Shown here: positions 52,701 through 55,068 of the stretch, one piece after another
Numbering within the stretch: position 1 is the first letter of the stretch
Layout of the letters: every line of letters begins with the position of its first letter
Assembly: GCF_036373705.1 (NCBI RefSeq)
Contig: NC_089851.1
Coordinates: forward strand, 2,945,920 to 3,009,919
Source of the DNA: Amia ocellicauda
Taxonomy: Eukaryota; Chordata; Actinopteri; Amiiformes; Amiidae
DNA length: 64,000 nucleotides
Direction of reading: 5' to 3'
Notes under the pieces: generated by a model
The model's input: the letters and a program-made list of their open reading frames with translations, nothing else
Told to the model about the DNA's origin: nothing
Databases searched by the model: none
Program-made: the position numbers and the translations under genes

Positions 52701-54021
52701 TGGGGTGACCCTCGTGGTGGAGCGGCTCAGGGACCTGACGGAGAACAAAGGTGGGGTCCTCCCTCACCGAGACGGGCCAAGTGGCATCCTGAATTCCCTC
52801 TGAGATCACACCTCTTTGTTTGTAAAGAGTCCGTTGGGCCGTGCACTCATAGGATCCTTTCACATGAACAGCCTGGCAGTTACTGATGCCGTTAACGGAC
52901 CGTGTTCAAGTCCGTTGTGAGATAGGGTGTACAAACGGCTCGGTGAGGTCTGGGGATCTTCTACTGGAAAACAAGCGATCAAAATGGACATTGTCTTTCT
53001 CTGCCTCATGAGTGTGAAGTCTGATTGGTTTTCTGTGTTTTGTATCCAAGCCCCGGAGATCCTGGAAGGGCAAGGCGTAGGACCGGAGACAGACGTGTGG
53101 AGCATCGGGGGGGTGGCCTTCACCATGTGAGTACAGTCCAGGGTCATGTCCCACACGGGTCCTCAAACGGGCGGAGGGGTGTGGGTTCAGTCCTGTTCTG
53201 TGTTTTGTATTTATTATTATTATGACGATGGTAATTATTATAACAATGTTACTACACAGGTGTTTTAACCCACCAGACTGGATTCAGGTTTGTGTTTCTA
53301 GATTCTCTCATTTCTGAATAGGCTAAAGAAATGATAATTTGGATATGTAGTCCAGTTCTATAAGAAAGTAACCTCCTGTTGTGAGGAATCTAAGTTACCC
53401 GCACAGCAGCATCAGTAACTCGGGTCACAAGCTGTACAATCTCATCGTTTGACGGACGCGTCTCCAGATGTTAGCGCGTGTTACTTCGGAGCATGCCGAT
53501 TGTCGCTGAGCCCCTGGTCACTGTTTCCCTTTCCAGGCTGAGCGCCGATAACCCCTTCTACTCAGACATGCACTGCGAGAGGGACAGGAACATCAGGAAA
53601 GGGAAGATCCAGTTTGGCCGGTGCTACCCTGGCCTCTCAGAGGGTGCGCTCCACTTCGTGAAACAGACTCTGAACCACAAGCCCTGGTAAGAGACCCGCC
53701 GGCCACAGGGCTGCATGCGTTTGCCACGGAGAGCGCTGAGTCTAGGTCTCCGTGCCCGTATTTCCTCACACCCACGCAGGCTGTCCCTGATGGTCCGTGA
53801 ATGTGTTTGCCTGTAGTTTCACCCGCCCTGTGCTCTGTTGCAGGGTGAGGCCATCAGCCGCCGAGTGCCTTCGCTTACCGTGGATACAGGGCGTCCCCGC
53901 CTCTAAGCACCGGCACTCCGTGGTCTATTTCTCCACCGACAAGCTGCAGGGCTACGTCCAGGAGCGGGAGAGGAAACGGGCACACCTCTGCACCAAGCTA
54001 GAGGTGCCCGTCTTCTCGTGA
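105..54021 (+). CDS. OBSCN: Obscurin (giant sarcomeric Ig/RhoGEF/kinase protein), 3' half of gene, 63 exons
   Basis: Obscurin is a giant muscle protein that wraps around sarcomeres at M-bands and Z-discs. It links titin, myomesin and small ankyrin 1 of the sarcoplasmic reticulum, and carries Rho-GEF and Ser/Thr kinase activities. Translating the exons in order gives Ig x6, FnIII, Ig, IQ-Ig, Ig, split Igs, SH3, DH, PH, Ig, Ig, then either an ankyrin-binding type tail (stop 34396-34398) or Ig, kinase 1, a long acidic linker, Ig, FnIII and kinase 2 (stop 54019-54021). This order is unique to obscurin, and many segments ([34 protein letters not shown]) match mammalian obscurin as I remember it. 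Every junction was checked for phase; all are GT-AG except two GC donors. The 5' exons lie left of the window. Whether this is the only copy or a teleost-type a/b paralogue cannot be told. Confidence 0.97.
363..1885 (+). other. OBSCN intron with LINE insertion
   Basis: Apart from the LINE it holds an imperfect ATTCATTA-type repeat near 575-605 and no coding evidence. The LINE ends near 1715, after which unrelated AT-rich sequence resumes up to the next acceptor. Confidence 0.7.
741..1715 (-). mobile_element. 5'-truncated CR1-clade LINE, 3' half of ORF2
   Basis: Read on the minus strand, this encodes reverse transcriptase pieces: [20 protein letters not shown] near 1630-1705, FADDTK at about 1600-1617, then [19 protein letters not shown] and a C-terminus with [15 protein letters not shown] and [21 protein letters not shown]. 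It ends in repeated TTCTTATG octamers at 741-766, the tail style of CR1-clade elements. The catalytic FADD box is in a different frame from the upstream palm, and there are further frame breaks, so the copy is dead. It sits in the intron between two Ig exons, antisense to OBSCN. Confidence 0.88.
1886..2152 (+). CDS. OBSCN: OBSCN exon 2: Ig domain
   Basis: An 89-codon phase 1-1 exon with acceptor catttgcag and donor gtaaac. A canonical Ig with [18 protein letters not shown] and GYYTCDTGD. Strongly similar to exon 1 in the second half of the domain. Confidence 0.93.
2153..4307 (+). other. OBSCN intron, 2.2 kb
   Basis: AT-rich with a short poly-A run near 2339 and small CA tracts near 2229 and 4031. 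No exon, RNA gene or clear transposon was recognised on either strand. Confidence 0.6.
4308..4580 (+). CDS. OBSCN: OBSCN exon 3: Ig domain lacking F-strand Cys
   Basis: A 91-codon phase 1-1 exon with acceptor ctccacag and donor gtattg. B-strand [10 protein letters not shown] and core VQWWLDGS are present, but the F strand reads [18 protein letters not shown], with Phe where YxC is expected. It belongs to the same sub-type as exons 5 and 6. Confidence 0.92.
4581..5717 (+). other. OBSCN intron, 1.1 kb
   Basis: Mostly AT-rich. A CCACCTCCACCTCCACC tract (about 5557-5583) lies shortly before the next acceptor. No other feature was recognised. Confidence 0.55.
5718..5984 (+). CDS. OBSCN: OBSCN exon 4: Ig domain
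   Basis: An 89-codon phase 1-1 exon with acceptor ggccaacag and donor gtgagc. A canonical Ig with [18 protein letters not shown] and GTYLCEAEG. Confidence 0.93.
6371..6646 (+). CDS. OBSCN: OBSCN exon 5: Ig domain (likely Ig58-like)
   Basis: A 92-codon phase 1-1 exon with acceptor cgcccgcag and donor gtaccc. Motifs are [10 protein letters not shown] and YRWLIDDQ; the F strand is [18 protein letters not shown], without the canonical YxC, although a nearby Cys precedes it (EDSCRVTF). This and the next exon are the last two Igs before the FnIII domain. By position they should match the human Ig58/Ig59 pair that binds titin and novex-3; that equivalence is inferred from order only. Confidence 0.92.
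6647..7182 (+). other. OBSCN intron, 0.5 kb
   Basis: Nothing beyond splice signals was recognised. Confidence 0.5.
7183..7455 (+). CDS. OBSCN: OBSCN exon 6: Ig domain (likely Ig59-like)
   Basis: A 91-codon phase 1-1 exon with acceptor tgcccccag and donor gtaagc. Motifs are [10 protein letters not shown] and VTWYLNGSE; the F strand [18 protein letters not shown] lacks Cys. Immediately followed by the FnIII exon. Confidence 0.92.
7456..8787 (+). other. OBSCN intron with ATTC repeat
   Basis: Contains a perfect tetranucleotide ATTC/CATT microsatellite at about 7881-7908. A 126-codon open frame at 8391-8771 shows no recognisable domain and runs into the polypyrimidine tract, so it is treated as chance. 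Confidence 0.55.
8788..9078 (+). CDS. OBSCN: OBSCN exon 7: fibronectin type III domain
   Basis: A 97-codon phase 1-1 exon preceded by a C-rich tract ending cccccag; donor gtgaga. FnIII hallmarks are [29 protein letters not shown] and [20 protein letters not shown]. Mammalian obscurin has near-identical flanks ([17 protein letters not shown]) at the same place. Confidence 0.95.
9079..10993 (+). other. OBSCN intron, 1.9 kb, with short LINE copy
   Basis: Holds a second copy of the CR1-type 3' end (9328-9420). The rest is AT-rich with no recognisable feature. Confidence 0.6.
9328..9420 (-). mobile_element. CR1-clade LINE 3'-end fragment, copy 2
   Basis: About 93 bp aligning by eye to 748-840: the AAGAACATAAGAA tail, then AAAGTTTACAAATGAGAGG and GTTTGGTGTTCATTAAT. 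Same orientation as copy 1 and extremely 5'-truncated, typical of CR1 insertions. Confidence 0.85.
10994..11263 (+). CDS. OBSCN: OBSCN exon 8: Ig domain
   Basis: A 90-codon phase 1-1 exon with acceptor ctccccag and donor gtacag. A canonical Ig with [20 protein letters not shown] and [10 protein letters not shown]. It lies between the FnIII and the IQ exon, as in mammals. Confidence 0.94.
11626..12927 (+). CDS. OBSCN: OBSCN exon 9: conserved linker, IQ motif and Ig domain
   Basis: A 434-codon phase 1-1 exon (acceptor gccactcag, donor gtaagt). Residues about 20-62 form an acidic linker ([35 protein letters not shown]). Near residue 162 is an IQ motif, [17 protein letters not shown], a calmodulin-type site. 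An Ig follows at about 182-276 ([27 protein letters not shown]). The last 150 residues are charged linker with [19 protein letters not shown], also present in mammals. The acidic and IQ parts are strongly conserved; the region between ([10 protein letters not shown]...) is more variable. Confidence 0.95.
13112..13393 (+). CDS. OBSCN: OBSCN exon 10: Ig domain
   Basis: A 94-codon phase 1-1 exon with acceptor tgtccacag and donor gtgggt. Motifs are [30 protein letters not shown] and GVYRCMAEN; very close to the mammalian domain. It is the last Ig on a single symmetric exon before split-exon architecture begins. Confidence 0.95.
13804..13885 (+). CDS. OBSCN: OBSCN exon 11: conserved Ser/Thr/Tyr-rich linker
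   Basis: An 82-bp exon, phase 1 to 2, acceptor cctctgtag, donor gtgaga. Encodes [20 protein letters not shown] followed by SAKGYLS; nearly the same string occurs in mammalian obscurin. It has no domain assignment and could be phosphorylated; that is speculation. Confidence 0.9.
14210..14331 (+). CDS. OBSCN: OBSCN exon 12: linker and first half of Ig
   Basis: A 122-bp exon, phase 2 to 1, acceptor gtgagcag, donor gtcagt. Encodes [20 protein letters not shown] and the A-B strands of an Ig ([12 protein letters not shown]). In place of the B-strand Cys it has a hydrophobic/basic strand, as does the mammalian protein. Confidence 0.9.
14780..14977 (+). CDS. OBSCN: OBSCN exon 13: second half of Ig
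   Basis: A 66-codon phase 1-1 exon with acceptor gccctcag and donor gtacgc. Encodes [20 protein letters not shown] through [20 protein letters not shown]. The usual F-strand Cys is Ser (YSSY), matching the missing B-strand Cys in exon 12. Confidence 0.93.
15093..15146 (+). CDS. OBSCN: OBSCN exon 14: short linker
   Basis: A 54-bp phase 1-1 exon encoding [18 protein letters not shown], with acceptor tttcgccag and donor gtaaag. It corresponds to the mammalian GPDEPEEKPASD linker. Small and poorly conserved, but flanked by good splice sites and in phase. Confidence 0.8.
15293..15391 (+). CDS. OBSCN: OBSCN exon 15: first part of Ig
   Basis: A 33-codon phase 1-1 exon encoding [20 protein letters not shown] and TMSVKVE, with acceptor ctgaaaag and donor gtaggc. 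It matches mammalian VPPRMLERFTPKKVKKGSSI. Confidence 0.92.
15484..15702 (+). CDS. OBSCN: OBSCN exon 16: second part of Ig
   Basis: A 73-codon phase 1-1 exon with acceptor gtccccccag and donor gtaagg. Encodes [38 protein letters not shown] core and [13 protein letters not shown]. Confidence 0.94.
15915..15978 (+). CDS. OBSCN: OBSCN exon 17: linker
   Basis: A 64-bp exon, phase 1 to 2, encoding [20 protein letters not shown] and Q. Acceptor cttttccag, donor gtgagt. It is the low-complexity linker before the conserved helix of exon 20. Confidence 0.75.
16520..16564 (+). CDS. OBSCN: OBSCN exon 18: 45-bp linker exon
   Basis: Phase 2-2, encoding [16 protein letters not shown] across its junctions, with acceptor acttaaaag and donor gtgagt. 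Supported by phase continuity and splice sites only; the coding content is weakly informative and mammals have no obvious counterpart. Confidence 0.6.
16810..16871 (+). CDS. OBSCN: OBSCN exon 19: 62-bp linker exon
   Basis: Phase 2 to 1, encoding [20 protein letters not shown], with acceptor tgtttcag and donor gtaaga. It restores the phase needed by exon 20. Like exon 18, it is supported mainly by phase and splice sites. Confidence 0.62.
17271..17396 (+). CDS. OBSCN: OBSCN exon 20: highly conserved helical segment
   Basis: A 42-codon phase 1-1 exon with acceptor cttcccaag and donor gtgagc. After a variable start it encodes [18 protein letters not shown] then VSAKITQ, essentially the same as in mammalian obscurin and predicted amphipathic. 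It has no named domain and lies 5' of the SH3. Confidence 0.94.
17866..17936 (-). repeat. L2/SINE-type 3' tail with (AAT)n
   Basis: On the minus strand it reads AGCTGTCTGCTAAGAAATCA followed by an (AAT)n run. The GTCTGCTAAGAAAT end is a widespread 3' signature of fish LINE/SINE partners and recurs at about 42921 and 55492. Confidence 0.7.
19107..19901. mobile_element. Non-autonomous DNA transposon with TA-flanked inverted ends
   Basis: The left end TACTGTAAAACTTC and the reverse complement of the right end TACCGTAAAATTTC form imperfect terminal inverted repeats, both bordered by TA (19105-19106, 19902-19903). Subterminal CCGGCGTTTATT motifs occur at both ends in opposite directions, and the interior is AT-rich without an ORF. 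TA duplication points to the Tc1/mariner-pogo superfamily; the exact family is not identified. Confidence 0.65.
20385..20524 (+). CDS. OBSCN: OBSCN exon 21: phospho-site-rich linker before SH3
   Basis: A 140-bp exon, phase 1 to 0, acceptor gttgttgcag, donor gtatgt. Encodes [20 protein letters not shown] and [14 protein letters not shown]. Mammals have the same [24 protein letters not shown] string. The clustered SP/TP and acidic Ser motifs suggest proline-directed and CK2 phosphorylation (inference). Confidence 0.94.
20916..21116 (+). CDS. OBSCN: OBSCN exon 22: SH3 domain
   Basis: A 67-codon phase 0-0 exon, acceptor cctctgcag, donor gtacct. The SH3 runs [20 protein letters not shown] (ALYDY-like strand), [20 protein letters not shown] and [13 protein letters not shown], with the terminal SPAYL. 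It starts the Rho-GEF cassette. Confidence 0.96.
21275..21357 (+). CDS. OBSCN: OBSCN exon 23: SH3-DH linker
   Basis: An 83-bp exon, phase 0 to 2, acceptor gtgttgcag, donor gtgagt. Encodes [20 protein letters not shown] and QEYRTRL; the end matches mammalian EDEYKARL. Confidence 0.9.
21804..21977 (+). CDS. OBSCN: OBSCN exon 24: DH (Rho-GEF) domain, part 1
   Basis: A 174-bp phase 2-2 exon, acceptor gtccccag, donor gtgagg. Encodes [20 protein letters not shown] (first DH helix, CR1), SHHLQHV and [13 protein letters not shown]. The conserved DH Glu (SEEEFV) is present. DH domains load GTP on Rho-family GTPases; mammalian obscurin acts on RhoA and RhoQ. Confidence 0.95.
22412..22571 (+). CDS. OBSCN: OBSCN exon 25: DH domain, part 2
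   Basis: A 160-bp exon, phase 2 to 0, acceptor ccatacag, donor gtaaaa. Encodes [20 protein letters not shown] and [15 protein letters not shown]. The acceptor follows a roughly 80-nt almost pure CT tract. Confidence 0.95.
22706..22804 (+). CDS. OBSCN: OBSCN exon 26: DH domain, part 3
   Basis: A 33-codon phase 0-0 exon, acceptor gtgacacag, donor gtgagg. Encodes [20 protein letters not shown] then [13 protein letters not shown], the CR3 helix of DH domains (PxxRxxKYxxLL). Confidence 0.95.
23056..23220 (+). CDS. OBSCN: OBSCN exon 27: DH end and PH start
   Basis: A 55-codon phase 0-0 exon, acceptor tctctgcag, donor gtgcgg. Encodes [20 protein letters not shown], the last DH helix, then [20 protein letters not shown] leading into the PH domain. 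Confidence 0.95.
23221..24255 (+). other. OBSCN intron, 1 kb
   Basis: Holds an open minus-strand frame at 23756-24151 without a recognised domain. Nothing else was recognised. Confidence 0.5.
24256..24414 (+). CDS. OBSCN: OBSCN exon 28: PH domain, part 1
   Basis: A 53-codon phase 0-0 exon, acceptor ctgtgacag, donor gtacag. Encodes [11 protein letters not shown] and [20 protein letters not shown], the beta1-beta4 strands of the DH-associated PH domain. Confidence 0.95.
24692..24869 (+). CDS. OBSCN: OBSCN exon 29: PH domain, part 2
   Basis: A 178-bp exon, phase 0 to 1, acceptor cccctcag, donor gtgagc. Encodes [20 protein letters not shown] and the C-terminal PH helix [20 protein letters not shown]. 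Confidence 0.95.
25080..25105 (+). repeat. (GT)n microsatellite
   Basis: About 13 uninterrupted GT units in the intron between exons 29 and 30. They are followed by a purine-rich, possibly repeat-derived stretch up to about 25490. Confidence 0.9.
25518..25631 (+). CDS. OBSCN: OBSCN exon 30: Ig domain, first half
   Basis: A 38-codon phase 1-1 exon, acceptor gtctgcag, donor gtaaga. Encodes [20 protein letters not shown] and [17 protein letters not shown]. It follows the PH domain directly, as in mammals. Confidence 0.95.
25792..25930 (+). repeat. Interrupted (GT)n tract inside a split Ig domain
   Basis: About 140 bp of TGTGTG with interspersed TC and AC units lies in the 360-bp intron between the two halves of the Ig. 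Confidence 0.9.
25992..26159 (+). CDS. OBSCN: OBSCN exon 31: Ig domain, second half
   Basis: A 56-codon phase 1-1 exon, acceptor gtatgtcag, donor gtgagc. Encodes [20 protein letters not shown] and [20 protein letters not shown]. Very close to mammalian obscurin. Confidence 0.95.
26292..26394 (+). CDS. OBSCN: OBSCN exon 32: Ig domain, first half
   Basis: A 103-bp exon, phase 1 to 2, acceptor ctcccgcag, donor gtacag. Encodes [20 protein letters not shown] then [14 protein letters not shown]. Confidence 0.95.
26861..26990 (+). CDS. OBSCN: OBSCN exon 33: Ig domain, second half
   Basis: A 130-bp exon, phase 2 to 0, acceptor tgttggcag, donor gtatgg. Encodes [20 protein letters not shown] and GRYQCE. 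Confidence 0.95.
27241..27346 (+). CDS. OBSCN: OBSCN exon 34: end of Ig and branch point for isoforms
   Basis: A 106-bp exon, phase 0 to 1, acceptor ttcctccag, donor gtaggg. Encodes [20 protein letters not shown] and TGGQTMTIE. Its phase-1 end fits both exon 35 (ankyrin-binding type C-terminus) and exon 37 (kinase form), so this is where the two transcript types probably diverge. Confidence 0.92.
28586..28860 (+). repeat. Two tandem tRNA-like SINE fragments
   Basis: Two copies about 226 bp apart share AAGGTC(A/G)CTGCACTGTGGC followed 10-12 nt later by a pol III B-box-like GGTTTGAACC (28616-28625) or GGTTTGAATC (28842-28851). This suggests repeated insertion or duplication of a tRNA-derived SINE head. 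Cloverleaf pairing was not tested. Confidence 0.55.
29809..29866 (+). repeat. (AAT)n microsatellite
   Basis: About 19 uninterrupted AAT units in the intron upstream of exon 35. Confidence 0.92.
30872..30914 (+). CDS. OBSCN: OBSCN exon 35: 43-bp connector to ankyrin-binding tail
   Basis: Phase 1 to 2, encoding [14 protein letters not shown], with acceptor ttccttgtag and donor gtaagt. Its phase-2 end is compatible with exon 36 but not with exon 37, so it belongs with the obscurin-A-like tail. Confidence 0.82.
30915..32933 (+). other. OBSCN intron, 2 kb
   Basis: AT-rich; no exon, RNA gene or transposon was recognised. Confidence 0.5.
32934..34398 (+). CDS. OBSCN: OBSCN exon 36: alternative terminal exon, obscurin-A-like ankyrin-binding tail
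   Basis: 488 codons opened by the split codon AT|A, ending in TAA (34396-34398). Acceptor catcatcag. It starts basic ([20 protein letters not shown]) and contains [20 protein letters not shown] (33199-33258), a very acidic run (about 33751-33810) and [16 protein letters not shown] (33853-33900). It ends with [14 protein letters not shown]. In mammals the obscurin-A isoform ends with a roughly 400-residue non-modular tail holding two ankyrin-binding segments that tether it to small ankyrin 1 in the sarcoplasmic reticulum. I infer the two motifs above are those segments from position and composition; binding is not shown. Confidence 0.88.
34399..36576 (+). other. OBSCN: Probable 3' UTR of the obscurin-A-like transcript
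   Basis: AT-rich, no exon-like content, and followed by an AATAAA hexamer at 36571-36576. Length is about 2.2 kb if that signal is used. Confidence 0.5.
36571..36576 (+). terminator. Candidate poly(A) signal AATAAA for the ankyrin-binding isoform
   Basis: A canonical hexamer 2.2 kb after the exon 36 stop. Another AATAAA lies at 36851. Neither can be proved from sequence alone. Confidence 0.4.
37712..37987 (+). CDS. OBSCN: OBSCN exon 37: linker unique to kinase form
   Basis: 92 codons, phase 1-1, acceptor tgcttgtag, and a weak donor gttggt. Encodes [20 protein letters not shown] through [10 protein letters not shown]. The composition (Pro/Glu/Ser) resembles the variable linker mammals have here, but there is no alignable match. 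The exon is likely, the exact 3' end less so. Confidence 0.65.
38168..38285 (-). mobile_element. Degenerate CR1-clade LINE 3'-end fragment, copy 3
   Basis: AAAGAAAGGTTACAAAATGA, GGAGGTCCATCTTGCTC and TGATTGATCTGACGA resemble the 760-840 region of the first LINE with many differences, implying an older insertion. Confidence 0.55.
38435..38461 (+). CDS. OBSCN: OBSCN exon 38: 27-bp microexon
   Basis: Nine codons, phase 1-1, encoding AKTFKPAGK, with acceptor cccctgcag after a C-rich tract and donor gtgagt. Being symmetric it can be skipped without a frameshift. Confidence 0.68.
38853..38973 (+). CDS. OBSCN: OBSCN exon 39: linker
   Basis: A 121-bp exon, phase 1 to 2, acceptor gtctccacag, donor gtgagt. 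Encodes [20 protein letters not shown] and [16 protein letters not shown]. Confidence 0.78.
39234..39361 (+). CDS. OBSCN: OBSCN exon 40: linker before Ig
   Basis: A 128-bp exon, phase 2 to 1, acceptor gaccctcag, donor gtacag. Encodes [20 protein letters not shown] and [17 protein letters not shown]. The end is comparable to mammalian VRETTQRTYTYQAI. Confidence 0.8.
39669..39784 (+). CDS. OBSCN: OBSCN exon 41: Ig before kinase 1, first half
   Basis: A 116-bp exon, phase 1 to 0, acceptor cctttgcag, donor gtactc. Encodes [20 protein letters not shown] and [11 protein letters not shown]. As in mammals, the B-strand Cys is replaced (FSTLITG; mammal FEAIIEG). Confidence 0.93.
39913..40081 (+). CDS. 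OBSCN: OBSCN exon 42: Ig before kinase 1, second half
   Basis: A 169-bp exon, phase 0 to 1, acceptor tgtctggag, donor gtaggg. Encodes [20 protein letters not shown] and [20 protein letters not shown]. Confidence 0.92.
40190..40280 (+). CDS. OBSCN: OBSCN exon 43: start of kinase 1
   Basis: A 91-bp exon, phase 1 to 2, acceptor tgcccacag, donor gtactg. Encodes [13 protein letters not shown], the beginning of the MLCK-like kinase fold, then the first Gly of the nucleotide loop at the junction. Confidence 0.95.
40890..41090 (+). CDS. OBSCN: OBSCN exon 44: kinase 1 N-lobe
   Basis: A 201-bp phase 2-2 exon, acceptor gcgtctgcag, donor gtatcc. Encodes the glycine loop GCFSYVKRV (mammal GVFGFVKRV; the third Gly is Ser), the ATP-anchoring Lys in [11 protein letters not shown], helix [12 protein letters not shown] and the strand TLVLVTDL. 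It splices to the short exon at 41620. Confidence 0.95.
41620..41680 (+). CDS. OBSCN: OBSCN exon 45: 61-bp kinase 1 exon
   Basis: Phase 2 to 0, acceptor tttccactag, donor gtgaga. Encodes [20 protein letters not shown] after a shared Leu codon, the exact counterpart of mammalian CSSEELLDRL...VTEAE. Its length fits the phase gap between exons 44 and 46, and without it kinase 1 would lack the hinge and helix D. Confidence 0.92.
41767..41844 (+). CDS. OBSCN: OBSCN exon 46: kinase 1 catalytic loop start
   Basis: 26 codons, phase 0-0, acceptor actatcag, donor gtgagt. Encodes [20 protein letters not shown] and LHLDIK. The catalytic Asp and Lys of HxD...K are present; HRD is HLD as in mammals. Confidence 0.95.
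42079..42251 (+). CDS. OBSCN: OBSCN exon 47: kinase 1 DFG and APE segment
   Basis: A 173-bp exon, phase 0 to 2, acceptor cccttcag, donor gtacgt. Encodes [40 protein letters not shown] and VAPEVV. The DFG metal-binding motif and APE are intact, so kinase 1 looks catalytically competent. Confidence 0.95.
42913..42945 (+). repeat. L2/SINE-type 3' tail remnant
   Basis: TGAATAAGGGCGTCTGCTAA followed by GAAATAAATA, the same end signature as at 55492 and, inverted, 17911. Confidence 0.65.
43025..43052 (+). repeat. (AAT)n microsatellite
   Basis: About nine AAT units in the intron before the 27-bp kinase exon. Confidence 0.88.
43218..43244 (+). CDS. OBSCN: OBSCN exon 48: 27-bp kinase 1 microexon
   Basis: Phase 2-2, encoding SLGVLSFL between split Trp and Cys codons, with acceptor ctctacag and donor gtaagt. 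It is the helix-F core (mammal IWAMGVISYLSLT). It cannot be removed without breaking the kinase fold, though its loss would keep the frame. Confidence 0.93.
43367..43519 (+). CDS. OBSCN: OBSCN exon 49: kinase 1 C-lobe
   Basis: A 153-bp phase 2-2 exon, acceptor ccctggcag, donor gtaagt. Encodes [20 protein letters not shown] and [16 protein letters not shown]. Confidence 0.95.
43793..43838 (+). CDS. OBSCN: OBSCN exon 50: kinase 1 C-lobe, 46 bp
   Basis: Phase 2 to 0, acceptor tgtctttcag, donor gtaaag. Encodes [15 protein letters not shown], with the conserved kinase subdomain XI Arg (RPTA). Confidence 0.93.
44114..44185 (+). CDS. OBSCN: OBSCN exon 51: kinase 1 C-terminal extension, 72 bp
   Basis: 24 codons, phase 0-0, acceptor ttttatgcaag, donor gtaatg. 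Encodes [20 protein letters not shown] and SKWQ, matching mammalian INTKQLKFLLARSRWQ. In MLCK-like kinases this helix follows the fold and can be regulatory. Confidence 0.92.
44648..47021 (+). CDS. OBSCN: OBSCN exon 52: 791-codon inter-kinase region
   Basis: A 2374-bp exon, phase 0 to 1, acceptor tttctctgcag, donor gtgagt. It begins with the end of kinase 1's extension ([20 protein letters not shown]), then Ser-, Glu- and Pro-rich sequence with no domain. Islands that look functional are [20 protein letters not shown], a basic [20 protein letters not shown], a repeated L(T/A)SQY motif (46094-46129, 46346-46378), and [18 protein letters not shown] near the end, whose counterpart (RVKASVEHISRILKGR) exists in mammals. 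Most of the rest cannot be aligned to mammals by eye. Confidence 0.93.
47505..47636 (+). CDS. OBSCN: OBSCN exon 53: linker before Ig
   Basis: 44 codons, phase 1-1, donor gtgaga. Encodes [20 protein letters not shown] and [15 protein letters not shown] (mammal PGLASFRLSGLKSW). The start is a TAGCAG tandem acceptor (47504 or 47507), both in frame; another candidate AG is at 47522. I chose 47505 for its pyrimidine tract. Confidence 0.82.
47637..48320 (+). other. OBSCN intron, 0.7 kb
   Basis: AT-rich, nothing recognised. Confidence 0.5.
48321..48431 (+). CDS. OBSCN: OBSCN exon 54: Ig before FnIII, first half
   Basis: 37 codons, phase 1-1, acceptor cctcatag, donor gtgact. Encodes [20 protein letters not shown] and [16 protein letters not shown]. 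Confidence 0.95.
48906..49073 (+). CDS. OBSCN: OBSCN exon 55: Ig before FnIII, second half
   Basis: 56 codons, phase 1-1, acceptor cttccccag, donor gtgaga. Encodes [20 protein letters not shown] and [20 protein letters not shown]. Confidence 0.95.
49074..50311 (+). other. OBSCN intron, 1.2 kb, with (GA)n
   Basis: A GA-rich microsatellite spans about 49718-49806. No other feature was recognised. Confidence 0.6.
49718..49806 (+). repeat. (GA)n microsatellite
   Basis: An interrupted AGAGAG tract, with a core of about 16 perfect GA units near 49748-49779. Confidence 0.9.
50312..50434 (+). CDS. OBSCN: OBSCN exon 56: FnIII before kinase 2, first half
   Basis: 41 codons, phase 1-1, acceptor gtcgttgcag, donor gtacgg. 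Encodes [20 protein letters not shown] and SIQYSID (mammal ADGVLLVWKPVESYGPVTYI). Confidence 0.95.
50928..51095 (+). CDS. OBSCN: OBSCN exon 57: FnIII before kinase 2, second half
   Basis: 56 codons, phase 1-1, acceptor tttgctgcag. Encodes [20 protein letters not shown]. The donor is AAG|GCAAGT, a consensus GC donor; no in-phase GT donor lies nearby. Confidence 0.93.
51293..51416 (+). CDS. OBSCN: OBSCN exon 58: entry to kinase 2
   Basis: A 124-bp exon, phase 1 to 2, acceptor cctctcctctag, donor gtaccg. Encodes [20 protein letters not shown] and [12 protein letters not shown], matching mammalian TKTFAFQTQIQ before the glycine loop. Confidence 0.93.
51904..52143 (+). CDS. OBSCN: OBSCN exon 59: kinase 2 N-lobe
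   Basis: A 240-bp phase 2-2 exon, acceptor cttcccag. Encodes [20 protein letters not shown], the ATP-anchoring Lys in [29 protein letters not shown] and ELLHNLAE. Its 3' end, inferred from phase and homology ([11 protein letters not shown]), has the dinucleotide GC (AG|GCACGG) instead of GT. Confidence 0.9.
52527..52750 (+). CDS. OBSCN: OBSCN exon 60: kinase 2 catalytic loop and DFG
   Basis: A 224-bp exon, phase 2 to 1, acceptor gtcccgcag, donor gtgggg. Encodes [40 protein letters not shown] and DFGSAQM. HLD catalytic Asp, Lys, Asn and DFG are all intact. Confidence 0.95.
53051..53126 (+). CDS. OBSCN: OBSCN exon 61: kinase 2 APE segment
   Basis: A 76-bp exon, phase 1 to 2, acceptor gtatccaag, donor gtgagt. 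Encodes [20 protein letters not shown] then GVAFT. Confidence 0.94.
53537..53686 (+). CDS. OBSCN: OBSCN exon 62: kinase 2 C-lobe
   Basis: A 150-bp phase 2-2 exon, acceptor ctttccag, donor gtaaga. Encodes [20 protein letters not shown] and [13 protein letters not shown]. Confidence 0.94.
53844..54021 (+). CDS. OBSCN: OBSCN exon 63: C-terminus of kinase form
   Basis: Acceptor tgttgcag; ends in TGA at 54019-54021. Encodes [16 protein letters not shown] and [18 protein letters not shown]. Mammals end with RNREKRRALLYKRHNLAQVR, so the basic C-terminal helix is retained. Confidence 0.94.
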
Positions 54022-54131
54022 GACTGCAGGAAGCGAGGGAGGGAAGGAGGGATGTGGTGGTGTCTGAACACACCAGAACTGCATTCAAATTCAGACGGGA
54101 CGCACCTCTCTTCAAACCAGCCCCCCCCACC

Positions 54132-54162
<31 letters not shown>

Positions 54163-55031
54163 TTCAACCTCGCCAGGGCTAATTCGGAAAACACACACCA
54201 GCTTTTCTTGGTTTGGTGATGGTTTAGTCTGCAGTTTCCATTATAAACCATGGACTGGAAACTTGCTGGAAAGAGAAGGTGCATTTATTGGCTTTTCAGC
54301 AATGAAAGACCTACAGCATATTAGACTCGGAGTTCAGTGGCCAGGTGCATATTAGTGGGACGGGAATTGGCATCAAAGGTTGCTCCAAAACAACTTGGAC
54401 ATTTCAAATCAGTGTCATTACCTACATTAGCTCTGTATAAAGTATGAGCTGCAGACATTTCTCTCTCATCCCCACGAGCCGGCTGGGCACTCAGCTCAGC
54501 GTTCATTTCTCATTTTACAGCCTGCCTTTTAAGTCCGTCGTCTGTTTCTCAGTCATATCACTGAGATCTGGGGGAAATATCATGCTCTCATTAATAGTGC
54601 CTCTCCATTAAAGGCACATCGTTTAGACTGCAGTGAGGTGACACGGAGCGGCGCAGCTGGTCAGACCGCTGGCCTCGTCCGCACGCTGGTGGGCCATTCC
54701 TCAAGGGAGCAAACTGGATTGGTTTTGGGGAATAAGACTAAGATAAAAATAAGATTCTCCAAGTCTCTTTTCATAGAAGGATGCGTTGTGTGATTTTTCC
54801 GACTAACCATTGCCAACACCATGACCTTTGCAGACTATTAAGACTCTGTATCGACACAAGTACTTAGTTAAACCCTCGCCTCTATTTCGTGGTCTTGTTG
54901 AATGATTGCAATGTATATATGATGTTTGTGTGACTAACTATACCTTTGGGGGAAAAGCCTGATGTGGATGATGAACTCTATATTTATCTACAAATAAGCC
55001 ATTTATAATATGCTTTGAGGTTTTGTTTTCC

Positions 55032-55068
<37 letters not shown>
